A stretch of 64,000 bases of DNA from a virus: positions 80,883 to 144,882 of IMG/VR virus record IMGVR_UViG_3300024507_000369. One strand, 5' to 3'. Numbering within the stretch: position 1 is the stretch's first letter; every line of letters begins with the position of its first letter. A program made the translations under genes and the position numbers. Of the stretch, positions 50,127 to 57,230 are shown piece after piece. A model generated the notes under the pieces. The model did not search any database and was not told where the DNA came from. It saw only the letters and a program-made list of their open reading frames with translations.

Positions 50127-50155
50127 ATTCTACAGGTCAGAACCTGTTTTGTCAA
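50127..50155 (-). promoter_or_regulatory. Sigma70 promoter of gp32 with palindromic spacer
   Basis: Minus strand TTGACA (50150-50155), 17-nt spacer, TAGAAT (50127-50132), 46 nt before the gp32 start. The spacer and adjacent bases contain the inverted repeat ACAGGT-TCTG-ACCTGT, a possible operator. The promoter overlaps the end of the upstream gene. Confidence 0.72.
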
Positions 50156-50474
50156 TCTGCTGCTTCATGATATCAAGCATTTTGGACATATTATTGAGAA
50201 TGATATTCATGTCCGTTCCCGGAGGCATTCCCATCATAATTGCAGAATTAACAATTTTTTCTTTCATTTCGACTGCTTCGGGATCATCGGATAAACTCAT
50301 TCTTGTATAAAGAACTTTTTGTTTATCTAATAGAGTTTCAAGAACTTCAACATGTTCAAGTTTTTCTTCTTTACTCATCGTAGGAAATTTAAAAATATTT
50401 CCATAGATTTGTTCTTGAAGTTCTGCAATTTCAGTCATCTCTGAGCGGACGACTTCGGAGTTAAAGAAACTCAT
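50130..50474 (-). CDS. DUF1825-like protein
   Basis: A 114-residue helical protein: F-F-N-S-E-V-V-R-S-E near the start, then L-D-K-Q-K-V-L-Y-T-R-M-S-L-S-D-D-P-E-A. The F-F-(D/N)-S-E-(I/V)-V-x-x-E start and x-Y-x-x-x-x-L-S-D/E-D pattern resemble the small cyanobacterial DUF1825 proteins, suggesting acquisition from a host. It lies between gp59 and gp32, which are usually neighbours in T4. Function unknown. Confidence 0.65.
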   Translation of the reverse strand: MSFFNSEVVRSEMTEIAELQEQIYGNIFKFPTMSKEEKLEHVEVLETLLDKQKVLYTRMSLSDDPEAVEMKEKIVNSAIMMGMPPGTDMNIILNNMSKMLDIMKQQIDKTGSDL

Positions 50475-51067
50475 TGACCCTCCAAAATAATTTCTTTTAA
50501 AATTCGCCTAAAACGAAATACATCAATATTTAGAAATGGATTATATTTTTTAATCCGACGACTGACGGTTTCCCACACTGGGTCTTGAAGTTTCTTATCA
50601 AACTTGTTCCCGAACAGGAATATTTTGTCATAGATCACCATAGTTTCTATACTAATCTTCCCGCTCAGGAACTTTTTTAGAAGAGGTGGATGTCCCTTTG
50701 AGCACTTAAAAACATCTTCAAAGTTATTATCTTCAAACAAAGATTGACTCTCTTCTCTAAAAACATAAGAAAGAGACTGAATTTTCTTTTGCCAATTTTG
50801 ATATCTTCCTTCACCCTCTTTCATCATTTCACCAATCCACAAAGTTTCTGGATCTGGACAAGAGACAAAGTTTGCAACAAAAAAGTCTATAACTTCTTGA
50901 TCAGATTTTTGCCTTGATATTTTTTCAAACCACATTCTGTCCTTCCGTTTATAAAAAGACTGAACTGTCGCTCTACTTTTACCACAGTACTTAAAATAAT
51001 CATAACTGTCTTTGGTAAAATGATTTTTCAACGACAAATAGCACTTATAGGCATCAAAAGGCATCAT
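50471..51067 (-). CDS. 59: gp59-like loader of gp41 helicase
   Basis: A 198-residue all-helical protein. A-Y-K-C-Y-L-S-L-K-N-H-F at the start, K-R-K-D-R-M-W-F-E-K-I-S and the C-terminal N-P-F-L-N-I-D correspond in order to gp59 of T4 (Y-K-L-Y-L-M-I-K-Q-H, K-R-R-D-K-Y-F-F-Q-K-L, K-I-L-N-I-D). gp59 binds fork DNA and gp32 and loads the replicative helicase. It lies in the gp33-gp59-gp32 order of T4, with one extra gene. Confidence 0.82.
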   Translation of the reverse strand: MMPFDAYKCYLSLKNHFTKDSYDYFKYCGKSRATVQSFYKRKDRMWFEKISRQKSDQEVIDFFVANFVSCPDPETLWIGEMMKEGEGRYQNWQKKIQSLSYVFREESQSLFEDNNFEDVFKCSKGHPPLLKKFLSGKISIETMVIYDKIFLFGNKFDKKLQDPVWETVSRRIKKYNPFLNIDVFRFRRILKEIILEGQ

Positions 51068-51122
51068 TCAAAAAAGTAATATAGGGATTTTTTTGCCGGG
51101 ATTTTTTCCGCCCAAAAATGGA

Positions 51123-51380
51123 TTAAAAAACCAATTTTGCACGGGAAGTTTTTTTAAGAAAGTTTAGTTCCATTGCTTCATACTTAATCTTTTCCTTCAA
51201 AGGTTTTGAAATGAGTTTAGGAACTGATTCTAAATCAATATTGTTTTGCTCACAGAAATGAACAATAGCATCAATATAATTCATTTCAACATTAACTTGC
51301 ACAAGATTTTCAATTTCTTGTGCAAATCGTGATGGACAAAAGAACTTGTTTTCTAATGCTTTTTCTAATTCATTCTCCAT
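51123..51380 (-). CDS. 33: gp33-like late transcription coactivator
   Basis: About 85 residues from the ATG at 51380, which overlaps the exonuclease stop. Residues F-A-Q-E-I-E-N-L-V and P-L-K-E-K-I-K-Y-E-A-M-E-L-N-F-L match in order the T4 gp33 segments ending in E-K-I-Q-S-E-A. The extreme end (A-K-L-V-F) is hydrophobic, as needed for binding the sliding clamp. gp33 bridges RNA polymerase and clamp at late promoters, consistent with the many late elements here. Confidence 0.75.
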   Translation of the reverse strand: MENELEKALENKFFCPSRFAQEIENLVQVNVEMNYIDAIVHFCEQNNIDLESVPKLISKPLKEKIKYEAMELNFLKKTSRAKLVF

Positions 51381-52050
51381 CTGACCCAGTATTGTGATGT
51401 ACAAATTCTTTAATATAACGAACTAATAGTTTAATATAATCCCCTTTGTTTCTTTTGTCAAATACTTTGACTTCACCGCCAGGAGTAACCATTAAAGTAA
51501 TAAGTTTTTTGACAACCTTACCAGTAAGTTCGTAGTATGCTGCAGCGTAGAATGTTTCTTGAACAAAATAGTTTTCAATCCATTCTTCTGGTTTAATTTT
51601 TTCTGAAGTCTTAAAGTCAATAACTGCTAACTCTCCTTCATATTCAGCAATACAGTCAACTCGTCCAGCAAGTCCAAGGTATTCTGAATAAAGAGTTCTC
51701 TCAATTGCATGAATATTATTTATCTTATCAAGATAAGGTTTCGCATGATGAAACATATGCTTTGTCAGGAGTTGATAATCATCCCAGACAAGTGATTTAT
51801 TTTCAAGGTAATCCTGACAGACTTGGTGAAAGTCAGTTCCTCTTGCTGTTGCCTTTTTAGTAATACGATTTGCCTCTTCAAGTCCTACACGCTTTCGCCA
51901 ATCAATAAAGATTTGACGATTATAGAATGAAGTAACTGAAGTAATTGAAGGCACCCACTGACCATCAGGAAGATTGTACAGACGGATGCCATTTGTTTCT
52001 TTCTTTTCTAATTCCAAATCACCTAGGTAATTACAATGAACAAAACTCAT
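51370..52050 (-). CDS. RecB/Cas4-type PD-(D/E)xK exonuclease
   Basis: A 226-residue protein. G-T-D-F-H near residue 71, G-L-A-G-R-V-D-C-I-A near 117, A-V-I-D-F-K-T-S near 130 and Q-E-T-F-Y-A-A-A-Y near 148 are the H, D, E/D-x-K and Q-x-x-x-Y motifs of the RecB-type nuclease family (as in MGME1 and Cas4). It is a conserved exonuclease of T4-like cyanophages and may process DNA ends in recombination or host DNA breakdown. It overlaps phoH by ATGA. Confidence 0.82.
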   Translation of the reverse strand: MSFVHCNYLGDLELEKKETNGIRLYNLPDGQWVPSITSVTSFYNRQIFIDWRKRVGLEEANRITKKATARGTDFHQVCQDYLENKSLVWDDYQLLTKHMFHHAKPYLDKINNIHAIERTLYSEYLGLAGRVDCIAEYEGELAVIDFKTSEKIKPEEWIENYFVQETFYAAAYYELTGKVVKKLITLMVTPGGEVKVFDKRNKGDYIKLLVRYIKEFVHHNTGSDGE

Positions 52051-52799
52051 ACACCAACTTCCATTTTAGCAAGAATATATTCCTTCACAAATCCAGAGCG
52101 AACAATATCATCAACTCCAAATTCAATAATATCAATTGAAGGCATCACACGAAGAACTTTCATGAAGTCAATGATTCCATTCTTCTCATTCGTCTTAATA
52201 AGATCAGATTGAGTAGCATCGCCACAGAACATAATCTTACTGTTTTCACCTACACGAGTAATTATACTATCAAGTTCATGAAAATTCAAGTTTTGGAATT
52301 CATCAACAATCACAATGGCATTATCTAAAGTGGTTCCGCGAATAAAAGAGGTGCTCCAAAAACTGATCGTTCCCTGAGTTTTAAGATTGCCATAAAGCAT
52401 CTCAAATGATGCGTCGTCTGGCATTTGGAACATATACTTTACCATATTCTTATATGGAATCTGATAAAGACTTGACTTGTCTTCATGGTCTCCGGGAAGA
52501 AAACCAATCTCACGAGTAGCAACAAGAGACCTTACAATATAAATTTTTTCGTAAGGACTTCTTTCATCGAGAACATCTTGAAGTGCATTGTAAAGAGTGA
52601 TAAAAGTTTTACCAGTTCCTGCACATCCATAAGCAACAATATTTTGTCCCTTCTCATATGCTCCATATAAAAGTTTTTGATTATCAGTAAGAGGTTCAAT
52701 ATCTCTCATCAAATCAAGACCAATTGGTTTCTTGCGTTTCATTTGTTTTGCAGTCATCCCAACACCAATTGGTTGATCCTCTCTTCTTCTTCTTGCCAT
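52047..52799 (-). CDS. phoH: PhoH-like ATPase
   Basis: A 250-residue P-loop protein. G-C-A-G-T-G-K-T at 58-65 is Walker A and A-I-V-I-V-D-E-F-Q-N near 165 is Walker B, with the I-M-F-C-G-D-A-T-Q-S-D motif near 192. These identify PhoH, common in phages of marine bacteria. Its role is uncertain: links to phosphate stress, RNA metabolism and helicase-type activity have been suggested. Followed by the exonuclease gene with an ATGA overlap. Confidence 0.92.
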   Translation of the reverse strand: MARRRREDQPIGVGMTAKQMKRKKPIGLDLMRDIEPLTDNQKLLYGAYEKGQNIVAYGCAGTGKTFITLYNALQDVLDERSPYEKIYIVRSLVATREIGFLPGDHEDKSSLYQIPYKNMVKYMFQMPDDASFEMLYGNLKTQGTISFWSTSFIRGTTLDNAIVIVDEFQNLNFHELDSIITRVGENSKIMFCGDATQSDLIKTNEKNGIIDFMKVLRVMPSIDIIEFGVDDIVRSGFVKEYILAKMEVGV

Positions 52800-52812
52800 A
52801 AGATTTTAAGAT

Positions 52813-53061
52813 TTAAACGGGTTTTACTTTAGAGCCTGGAACTTGTGATGCTTTTTTAAGAACATCATTCCATCCGGGATGAGATTTTTTAAGTCTATCA
52901 TACACTTCCCCAATATCACCAGATGATGGGCAAGTACTTGGGTCAGACCAATCTCTATCCCACTCGGGATTATCTTTTTTCCATTGATCCCAATCATGAA
53001 CACTGAGAACAACTTCTTTTTGTTCACCAGTTTGTTTATTAATCACTGGATATGTTGCCAA
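52813..53061 (-). CDS. Small conserved hypothetical protein
   Basis: An 82-residue protein read from TTG at 53061, supported by GGAGG 7 nt upstream and the absence of a better ATG. It begins M-A-T-Y-P-V-I-N-K-Q-T-G-E, like the strand-turn start of FmdB-type zinc-ribbon proteins, but the two CxxC pairs are absent. It is rich in Trp and Asp and lies between phoH and thyX. A late element (53088-53094) precedes it. Confidence 0.68.
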   Translation of the reverse strand: MATYPVINKQTGEQKEVVLSVHDWDQWKKDNPEWDRDWSDPSTCPSSGDIGEVYDRLKKSHPGWNDVLKKASQVPGSKVKPV

Positions 53062-53087
53062 TGTTACACCTCCATTGTATGTAAGGA

Positions 53088-53094
53088 TATTTAT
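53088..53094 (-). promoter_or_regulatory. Late promoter (ATAAATA)
   Basis: Minus-strand ATAAATA, 26 nt before the TTG start at 53061, overlapping the end of thyX. It could give phoH and its followers late expression. Confidence 0.55.
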
Positions 53095-53801
53095 TCAATA
53101 GTGATGGAAGGTGCATCAACACACTCAGAACACCCTTCACGAGACCAACCAAGTGCTTCAGACACTGCAGGAAACTGGCAAGTAAAGATGCAACGAACAA
53201 GTTCTGCAATTTCCATGTGTTCCTTCTGTGTACCATGAGCAGAACGAAGATCAATATAATGAATCCATGACCTTACAGAACCGGTCATATAGAGTCTTGT
53301 AGGCGTCGCTAAGGGCAGTACAAACCTTGCACACTCCTTTGCCACACCCTTCTCTAAAAGGCGGTTATAAAGGCGTAGAGACTGCTCAAAATGAACGCGG
53401 ATATCTTCTGTCAGTGTCAGTTTCAGATAGTCGGGAATATCATCAATAGAGTTCTGACGGTTCTTTGTATCTTGGCGGCGCAGTTCAGGCAGAGGAATAG
53501 TGCTATTCAGAAGATTTGTATCAGCATATCGTTGCGAAAATTCTTGATATGTAAATGAACGATGGCGAAGAATCTGAGCTGCTAGTCCACGAGTAGTATT
53601 GATTTCAACAGTCATTGAAGCTTGTTCAAAGATACTCCAGTGTTGATGTTGGATGCAATACTTGAGAAGACCAGAAAACTTATCATTATCCTGATTAGCA
53701 GGATTACTTACCCGAGCACAATATGCCATATGCTTTTCTGCATCGGGAGTAACACTAATGAGTTTTACTTCTGGTTTCATAAACTCAAAATCATCGTACA
53801 T
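53091..53801 (-). CDS. thyX: Flavin-dependent thymidylate synthase ThyX
   Basis: A 236-residue protein from the ATG at 53801, preceded by GAGGA at about 11 nt and overlapping the upstream gene; an in-frame start 42 nt earlier is less likely. R-H-R-S-F-T-Y-Q-E-F-S-Q-R-Y (residues 79-92) is the diagnostic RHRx7S motif that binds FAD and dUMP. ThyX converts dUMP to dTMP using methylene-tetrahydrofolate and NADPH, supplying thymidylate for AT-rich phage DNA. Confidence 0.93.
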   Translation of the reverse strand: MYDDFEFMKPEVKLISVTPDAEKHMAYCARVSNPANQDNDKFSGLLKYCIQHQHWSIFEQASMTVEINTTRGLAAQILRHRSFTYQEFSQRYADTNLLNSTIPLPELRRQDTKNRQNSIDDIPDYLKLTLTEDIRVHFEQSLRLYNRLLEKGVAKECARFVLPLATPTRLYMTGSVRSWIHYIDLRSAHGTQKEHMEIAELVRCIFTCQFPAVSEALGWSREGCSECVDAPSITIE

Positions 53802-53970
53802 CGTATTCATCTTCCTCGTCATAAAATACTTCGTCGTAGTCACTTAAAAAATTTTTAATTTCTTCATAGACAGGATCTTTAACCTCAGTCTCAGGTTCAA
53901 TCTCTGCTTTTAAACAATCTACCAGAGACTCAAGGTTTCTGACAATAAGTTTAAGTTTTTCTCTATCCAT
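53791..53970 (-). CDS. Small acidic protein (59 aa)
   Basis: A 59-codon frame starting M-D-R-E-K-L-K-L-I-V-R-N-L-E-S-L and ending in a very acidic Asp/Glu tail. It overlaps the thyX start and is the first gene behind the nested terminator-promoter element at 53994-54033, which gives strong support that it is expressed. Function unknown. Confidence 0.66.
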   Translation of the reverse strand: MDREKLKLIVRNLESLVDCLKAEIEPETEVKDPVYEEIKNFLSDYDEVFYDEEDEYDVR

Positions 53971-53993
53971 TTTTTATAAACCTCGACAAAGGT

Positions 53994-54033
53994 ATTATAG
54001 ACAAAAAAAGAGGTGGAGTCAAGTCCACCTCTT
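53994..54033 (-). promoter_or_regulatory. Nested terminator-promoter element
   Basis: Minus strand: a perfect 10-bp stem (54024-54033 with 54008-54017), loop CTTGAC, then a run of seven T including the end of the arm: a strong Rho-independent terminator for the gene ending at 54037. TTGACT (54017-54022) sits in the loop plus one stem base, and 17 nt later lies TATAAT (53994-53999), 23 nt before the ATG at 53970. The same 40 bp can end one transcript and start the next. Confidence 0.78.
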
Positions 54034-54036
54034 AAG

Positions 54037-54135
54037 TCATTTTGCTGCTACCAGAGTAGCAAGAGATGCTTTTTGACGCCTCTCTTCTTTTTGTTTTTGT
54101 TCTTTAATGAGTTGAAGAAAGTTTAGTTTTTTCAT
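54037..54135 (-). CDS. Very small basic protein (32 aa)
   Basis: A 32-codon frame starting M-K-K-L-N-F-L-Q-L-I-K-E-Q, fully helical and highly basic in the middle. GGAGG lies before its ATG at about 11 nt, it overlaps the upstream stop, and a strong terminator follows at once. Function unknown. Confidence 0.52.
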   Translation of the reverse strand: MKKLNFLQLIKEQKQKEERRQKASLATLVAAK

Positions 54136-54272
54136 CACTTATGCCCCTCCTTTACAAACTTAACACCACGATAGTTTTCGTTATACTGTTGGGGTTGTTG
54201 CATCATTTGCTGTTGATACTCAAGACGCTTTTGCTTGTCGTATTCAACACCGCGATAAACTACTTTTGACAT
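54135..54272 (-). CDS. Small DUF4278-like protein (45 aa)
   Basis: A 45-codon frame with AGGAG 6-7 nt before its ATG. It has Y-R-G-V-E-Y near the start and Y-R-G-V-K-F near the end, separated by a Gln-rich stretch. The Y-R-G-V-x-Y motif is typical of the small cyanobacterial DUF4278 proteins, also found in cyanophages. Role unknown. Confidence 0.62.
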   Translation of the reverse strand: MSKVVYRGVEYDKQKRLEYQQQMMQQPQQYNENYRGVKFVKEGHK

Positions 54273-54299
54273 TAGGTTTTCTCCTTAGTTTTTAGGTTA

Positions 54300-54396
54300 A
54301 AGAGCGTTCCTTCAGTCGGCGTTTCCGTTCGCTATTTGCGAATAGCGAATGAACGAATTGCGTTCCGCGTCGGCTTACTTCCGTCCTATTAGGTTT
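54300..54396. repeat. Intergenic hairpin flanked by an imperfect direct repeat
   Basis: Between genes lies a 9-bp inverted repeat (54328-54336 with 54341-54349) around a TGCG tetraloop. It is flanked by two copies of GCGTTCC ... GTCGGC (from 54304 and 54361). No T-run follows, so it is not a typical terminator. TTGCGTTCCG recurs in the psbA leader hairpin. Confidence 0.5.
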
Positions 54397-54599
54397 TAGC
54401 ACTTTACTATGAAATCCTTTCGGAGTTCTAATAACAATCGGTCCTCTATCTTTTGAATTACTACATCGTCGTTTTTAACGATGTCCATTAGTTCCATCGC
54501 GGTGTCGCAAGAAACTGCAACCTGTTGGATGCTAGATGCTTGTGGCGCTGAAACGAAGAGGAAAGGAACCCATGCTAAAAGCAAGAGTGCTTTAGTCAT
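54396..54599 (-). CDS. Small secreted protein
   Basis: A 67-residue protein with a signal peptide (M-T-K-A-L-L-L-L-A-W-V-P-F-L-F-V-S-A) and a short mature region with two Cys. A TATAAT sits just upstream near 54618-54623, with no good -35. Location in the periplasm is likely; function unknown. Confidence 0.6.
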   Translation of the reverse strand: MTKALLLLAWVPFLFVSAPQASSIQQVAVSCDTAMELMDIVKNDDVVIQKIEDRLLLELRKDFIVKC

Positions 54600-54677
54600 A
54601 GGATGAACGGTAGAGGATTATTATACCTCTATTCAACTTATATAGGAAGTTTTGTGTGTATTTCCTGATACAGTTTT

Positions 54678-55004
54678 CTATCTCTCAATATAACTTAATG
54701 TATGATTGGTAGCATAAAGTTGTTGGATAATAATATCACATCCAATCTTTGGATTACAATCACCACAAGTATAAACATCAACTGCTGCCTTACCTTCTTC
54801 TGGCCATGTATGAATGCTGATGTGACTTTCGGACAACAAGCATATTACAGTAACTCCTTGTGGTTCAAACTTTTTTGAAATTGTTTGAACCACAGTAGCG
54901 CCGCTCGCTGCTGCCGCGTTTTCCAATAAGTCTATAAGACAACGCTCGTCGTCCAAAAGGACAAACGAGCATCCATACAAATTAAGTAGGTAATGCTTCC
55001 CCAT
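54678..55004 (-). CDS. speD: S-adenosylmethionine decarboxylase SpeD
   Basis: A 108-residue protein. L-L-S-E-S-H-I-S-I-H-T-W-P-E (residues 56-69) is the diagnostic prokaryotic AdoMetDC motif: self-cleavage before Ser60 creates the pyruvoyl cofactor; His65 and Cys80 (Y-T-C-G-D-C) complete the site. It makes decarboxylated AdoMet, the aminopropyl donor for spermidine. It is a recurring cyanophage metabolic gene; polyamines may help DNA packaging or host physiology. It overlaps the upstream gene. Confidence 0.93.
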   Translation of the reverse strand: MGKHYLLNLYGCSFVLLDDERCLIDLLENAAAASGATVVQTISKKFEPQGVTVICLLSESHISIHTWPEEGKAAVDVYTCGDCNPKIGCDIIIQQLYATNHTLSYIER

Positions 55005-55216
55005 TACAACGGATTCTCCTCTGCTTCTTTAATTAATGAACTCACAATATCTTCTGTGCCATCCATTGTTTTGATAGCATACAGAGATGATTTCTTATAT
55101 TTTTTAATTTTCTTATATTGTTTTAAAACTATGTCTATATTATCTAAGTCAATAGTAATTTTGGCATCTTTACCAATTCTATTTTCTTTTCCTTGACCAC
55201 CAAATCCTGCGCTCAT
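55004..55216 (-). CDS. Small basic hypothetical protein
   Basis: A 70-residue protein: Gly-rich start (M-S-A-G-F-G-G-Q-G-K), then a Lys/Ile-rich helix and an acidic end. Placed between speD and the next gene with overlaps on both sides. No family recognised. Confidence 0.63.
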   Translation of the reverse strand: MSAGFGGQGKENRIGKDAKITIDLDNIDIVLKQYKKIKKYKKSSLYAIKTMDGTEDIVSSLIKEAEENPL

Positions 55217-55551
55217 TTTTTCTTCTTTTTCTCAGGTTGTTTGTATCCCCAAAGTTTTGGATTGGTTCTACCATATCCAAAATCAATCTTTTTAACAGCA
55301 CCTGGACCATACTTGTCATAGTACATATCAAAAAGATTTACTCGTTTAGGGCAACGAGTCAAATCAATATATTCTTCACCATCAACAAGATACCAAATTA
55401 AATATGCATCATTGGGTAGAGAAGAATCTTTTGCTTTTTCTACAGTAGTTTTTTCTAAAATAATTTCGCATCCATATTCATATGGCAGAACTTTATTAAT
55501 CTTAGTCTTATTTTCTGCCATTTTACTTTTTTCTCCTACCGCTGTACTCAT
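55213..55551 (-). CDS. Conserved hypothetical protein
   Basis: A 112-residue protein from the ATG at 55551 (M-S-T-A-V-G-E-K), overlapping the upstream stop by ATGA and preceded by a G-run. It contains Y-L-I-W-Y-L-V-D-G-E-E-Y-I-D-L-T-R-C-P and G-Y-G-R-T-N-P-K-L-W-G-Y, and ends in a Lys run. The pattern is familiar from T4-like cyanophages; function unknown. Confidence 0.7.
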   Translation of the reverse strand: MSTAVGEKSKMAENKTKINKVLPYEYGCEIILEKTTVEKAKDSSLPNDAYLIWYLVDGEEYIDLTRCPKRVNLFDMYYDKYGPGAVKKIDFGYGRTNPKLWGYKQPEKKKKK

Positions 55552-56123
55552 GAACGACCCCCCCATTGAATATCGGAGTAGGCTTCGGAAACAATTTCTT
55601 TAGTTATTTTATATTTAGTTTCAAGTCTTTTATCTTTTGTTAGAACTAAAACTTCCGCTTCTTTAGGATGAAGTCCCTCCAAAATATTAATGAACATGGT
55701 TTCTCTACGAAGAGAACTTAGTGTATCATTGCCACCTTTTACAAAGTTATAGAACATATGATACTCTCTTCGGATAGAAGACTTCCCTTGGTCCATAGAT
55801 CCAAGAGAATTGGAGTCTAACTCATCCATTTTAGAAACTGCATCATTAATTTTTCCACTTAGAGTTCCACTGTAAGAGGTTTGTTCTCCAGTGCTTGCAT
55901 ATGGAACATCACCTTCAGGAAGCAGTGAAATCACAGTATCATCAAAATTCCAAATAAAAATTGCTTTTAGGGAATCATGTTCATAAGTTTTAAGAACTTC
56001 CACTTTCTTTGCATTACTTCTTTGCTTTGATGTAAGCTCTAAAATCTCAAATATAAAAGGATTTGTGGGAAGAGTTTCAATCGGTTTTTCAGTCGTCGCT
56101 TTCTTCGTCTTCGTCGTAGTCAT
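55548..56123 (-). CDS. DUF6433-like conserved phage protein
   Basis: A 191-residue protein from the ATG at 56123. The body contains Y-E-H-D-S-L-K-A-I-F-I-W-N-F-D-D, H-M-F-Y-N-F-V-K-G-G-N-D-T-L, F-I-N-I-L-E-G-L-H-P-K-E-A-E-V-L-V and I-V-S-E-A-Y-S-D-I-Q-W-G, matching a conserved family of cyanomyoviruses that I associate with DUF6433. The L-H-P-K-E-A segment is highly conserved. No known function. Confidence 0.72.
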   Translation of the reverse strand: MTTTKTKKATTEKPIETLPTNPFIFEILELTSKQRSNAKKVEVLKTYEHDSLKAIFIWNFDDTVISLLPEGDVPYASTGEQTSYSGTLSGKINDAVSKMDELDSNSLGSMDQGKSSIRREYHMFYNFVKGGNDTLSSLRRETMFINILEGLHPKEAEVLVLTKDKRLETKYKITKEIVSEAYSDIQWGGRS

Positions 56124-56322
56124 AATCGTAATCGTTTTCAAATCGTACAGATACTATTTCGTCAGGAATCACCTGCCCATTTTCATCAAAGAACTCTGGA
56201 TGTAAATATGGAGGTTTTGACTCCAACAAATGCCTATAAGTTAACCAACCTATTATACCTCCTACCATAAAAAAGAGCAATGTGAACATTGTAACGAATG
56301 TTATTACATATGCTGTTTCCAT
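56089..56322 (-). CDS. Small membrane protein with acidic tail
   Basis: A 77-residue protein: one membrane helix at residues about 6-28 (V-T-M-F-T-L-L-F-F-M-V-G-G-I-I-G), a conserved-looking P-P-Y-L-H-P-E-F-F-D-E-N-G and a tail of alternating Asp and Tyr. It overlaps the DUF6433-like gene by about 35 nt. Likely inner-membrane; function unknown. Confidence 0.68.
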   Translation of the reverse strand: METAYVITFVTMFTLLFFMVGGIIGWLTYRHLLESKPPYLHPEFFDENGQVIPDEIVSVRFENDYDYDYDEDEESDD

Positions 56323-56340
56323 TTTTCTTCTCCAGAGAGT

Positions 56341-56547
56341 TTATTTTTTCCTAATATCAAAATGAAATTCTATAAAGAAATGAAACTCTCTACGGAAGAG
56401 AGAAATCATTTTACCAAACTTCACTTGAAAAGTCTTTGGCGTTGATGATTTTCTCCTCCTATTGCGTAGTAATAATTCAACACCCCTATTAATTTGAGGT
56501 TCTGACTTATTTAGTTTGCTTCTTTCTCCTTCCTGGTCTTTTGTCAT
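56341..56547 (-). CDS. Small basic conserved hypothetical protein
   Basis: A 68-residue basic protein from the ATG at 56547. The end K-T-F-Q-V-K-F-G-K-M-I-S-L-F-R-R-E-F-H-F is a pattern I recall from other cyanophages. It overlaps the upstream gene by about 40 nt. Function unknown. Confidence 0.62.
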   Translation of the reverse strand: MTKDQEGERSKLNKSEPQINRGVELLLRNRRRKSSTPKTFQVKFGKMISLFRREFHFFIEFHFDIRKK

Positions 56548-56866
56548 GATTATATCTCCAGGCATCTTCAAGAATACCGTAAAGGTAATTTCTTATTTTT
56601 CTTGCTTGTGGTTTTGGAATATGTCCATATCCTTCACGAAGTTGTTTATGAATCTCATCTGATCCACCCTCAAGATAATCATCCAAATCCATTACAAGAT
56701 TACTCAGCTCGTGTGCTGTATTACTTTCAATAAATTGTTCAACCTCTACTTTTTTAGTTCCACGAACTTTTAGATAATCATAAAAACTCAAAACAAATTG
56801 ACCATTGAAAGCATAATCAATTGCTTTTTCTACATCGTTACAAACTTCGTGAATGGTGTTTTCCAT
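56507..56866 (-). CDS. Conserved hypothetical protein
   Basis: A 119-residue protein from the ATG at 56866, which overlaps the glutaredoxin stop as TAATG. It is helical with R-G-T-K-K-V-E-V-E-Q-F-I-E and ends in a basic R-R-K-K-Q-T-K tail. No domain recognised. Confidence 0.68.
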   Translation of the reverse strand: MENTIHEVCNDVEKAIDYAFNGQFVLSFYDYLKVRGTKKVEVEQFIESNTAHELSNLVMDLDDYLEGGSDEIHKQLREGYGHIPKPQARKIRNYLYGILEDAWRYNHDKRPGRRKKQTK

Positions 56867-57102
56867 TAAACTAGATTTTGCTCCTTTAGATATTGAACAG
56901 TATCGGTGCATCCACCAATGTGTTGGTCATTTACAATCACTTGAGGAAAGGTAGATCCCTCTCCGAATTCTGAATAAAATTCTTCTCTACTAAAATCACT
57001 ATTCAATTTGTAGACTACATGTTGCAGTTGTGCCAACTCTAGCACCTGTTGAACTTTTGTGCAATATGGGCAACCATCTTTTGAATAAACTGTGAACTTC
57101 AT
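56866..57102 (-). CDS. Glutaredoxin
   Basis: A 78-residue protein from the ATG at 57102. The redox site is C-P-Y-C at residues 11-14, followed by T-F-P-Q-V near 55 (cis-Pro) and I-G-G-C-T-D near 64, all standard for glutaredoxins. It probably reduces ribonucleotide reductase or other phage proteins using glutathione. The gene overlaps neighbours at both ends. Confidence 0.92.
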   Translation of the reverse strand: MKFTVYSKDGCPYCTKVQQVLELAQLQHVVYKLNSDFSREEFYSEFGEGSTFPQVIVNDQHIGGCTDTVQYLKEQNLV

Positions 57103-57230
57103 TTTTTTCTGCAATTTTGTGGAATATTTATAGAAGATTTATTATAAGTCTTTACTGGTGGTCTGTAAAGTCCAGGCCATGTATCACGAATAATTTCTGC
57201 GAGTTTGTATGGTGTTGTAGAAGTTATCAT
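57099..57230 (-). CDS. Small hypothetical protein (43 aa)
   Basis: A 43-codon frame (M-I-T-S-T-T-P-Y-K-L-A-E-I-I-R-D-T-W-P-G) overlapping the glutaredoxin start by ATGA and the stop of the 24-codon frame upstream. The P-Y-K-L-A-E-I-I-R start looks like a real folded segment. Function unknown. Confidence 0.58.
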   Translation of the reverse strand: MITSTTPYKLAEIIRDTWPGLYRPPVKTYNKSSINIPQNCRKK

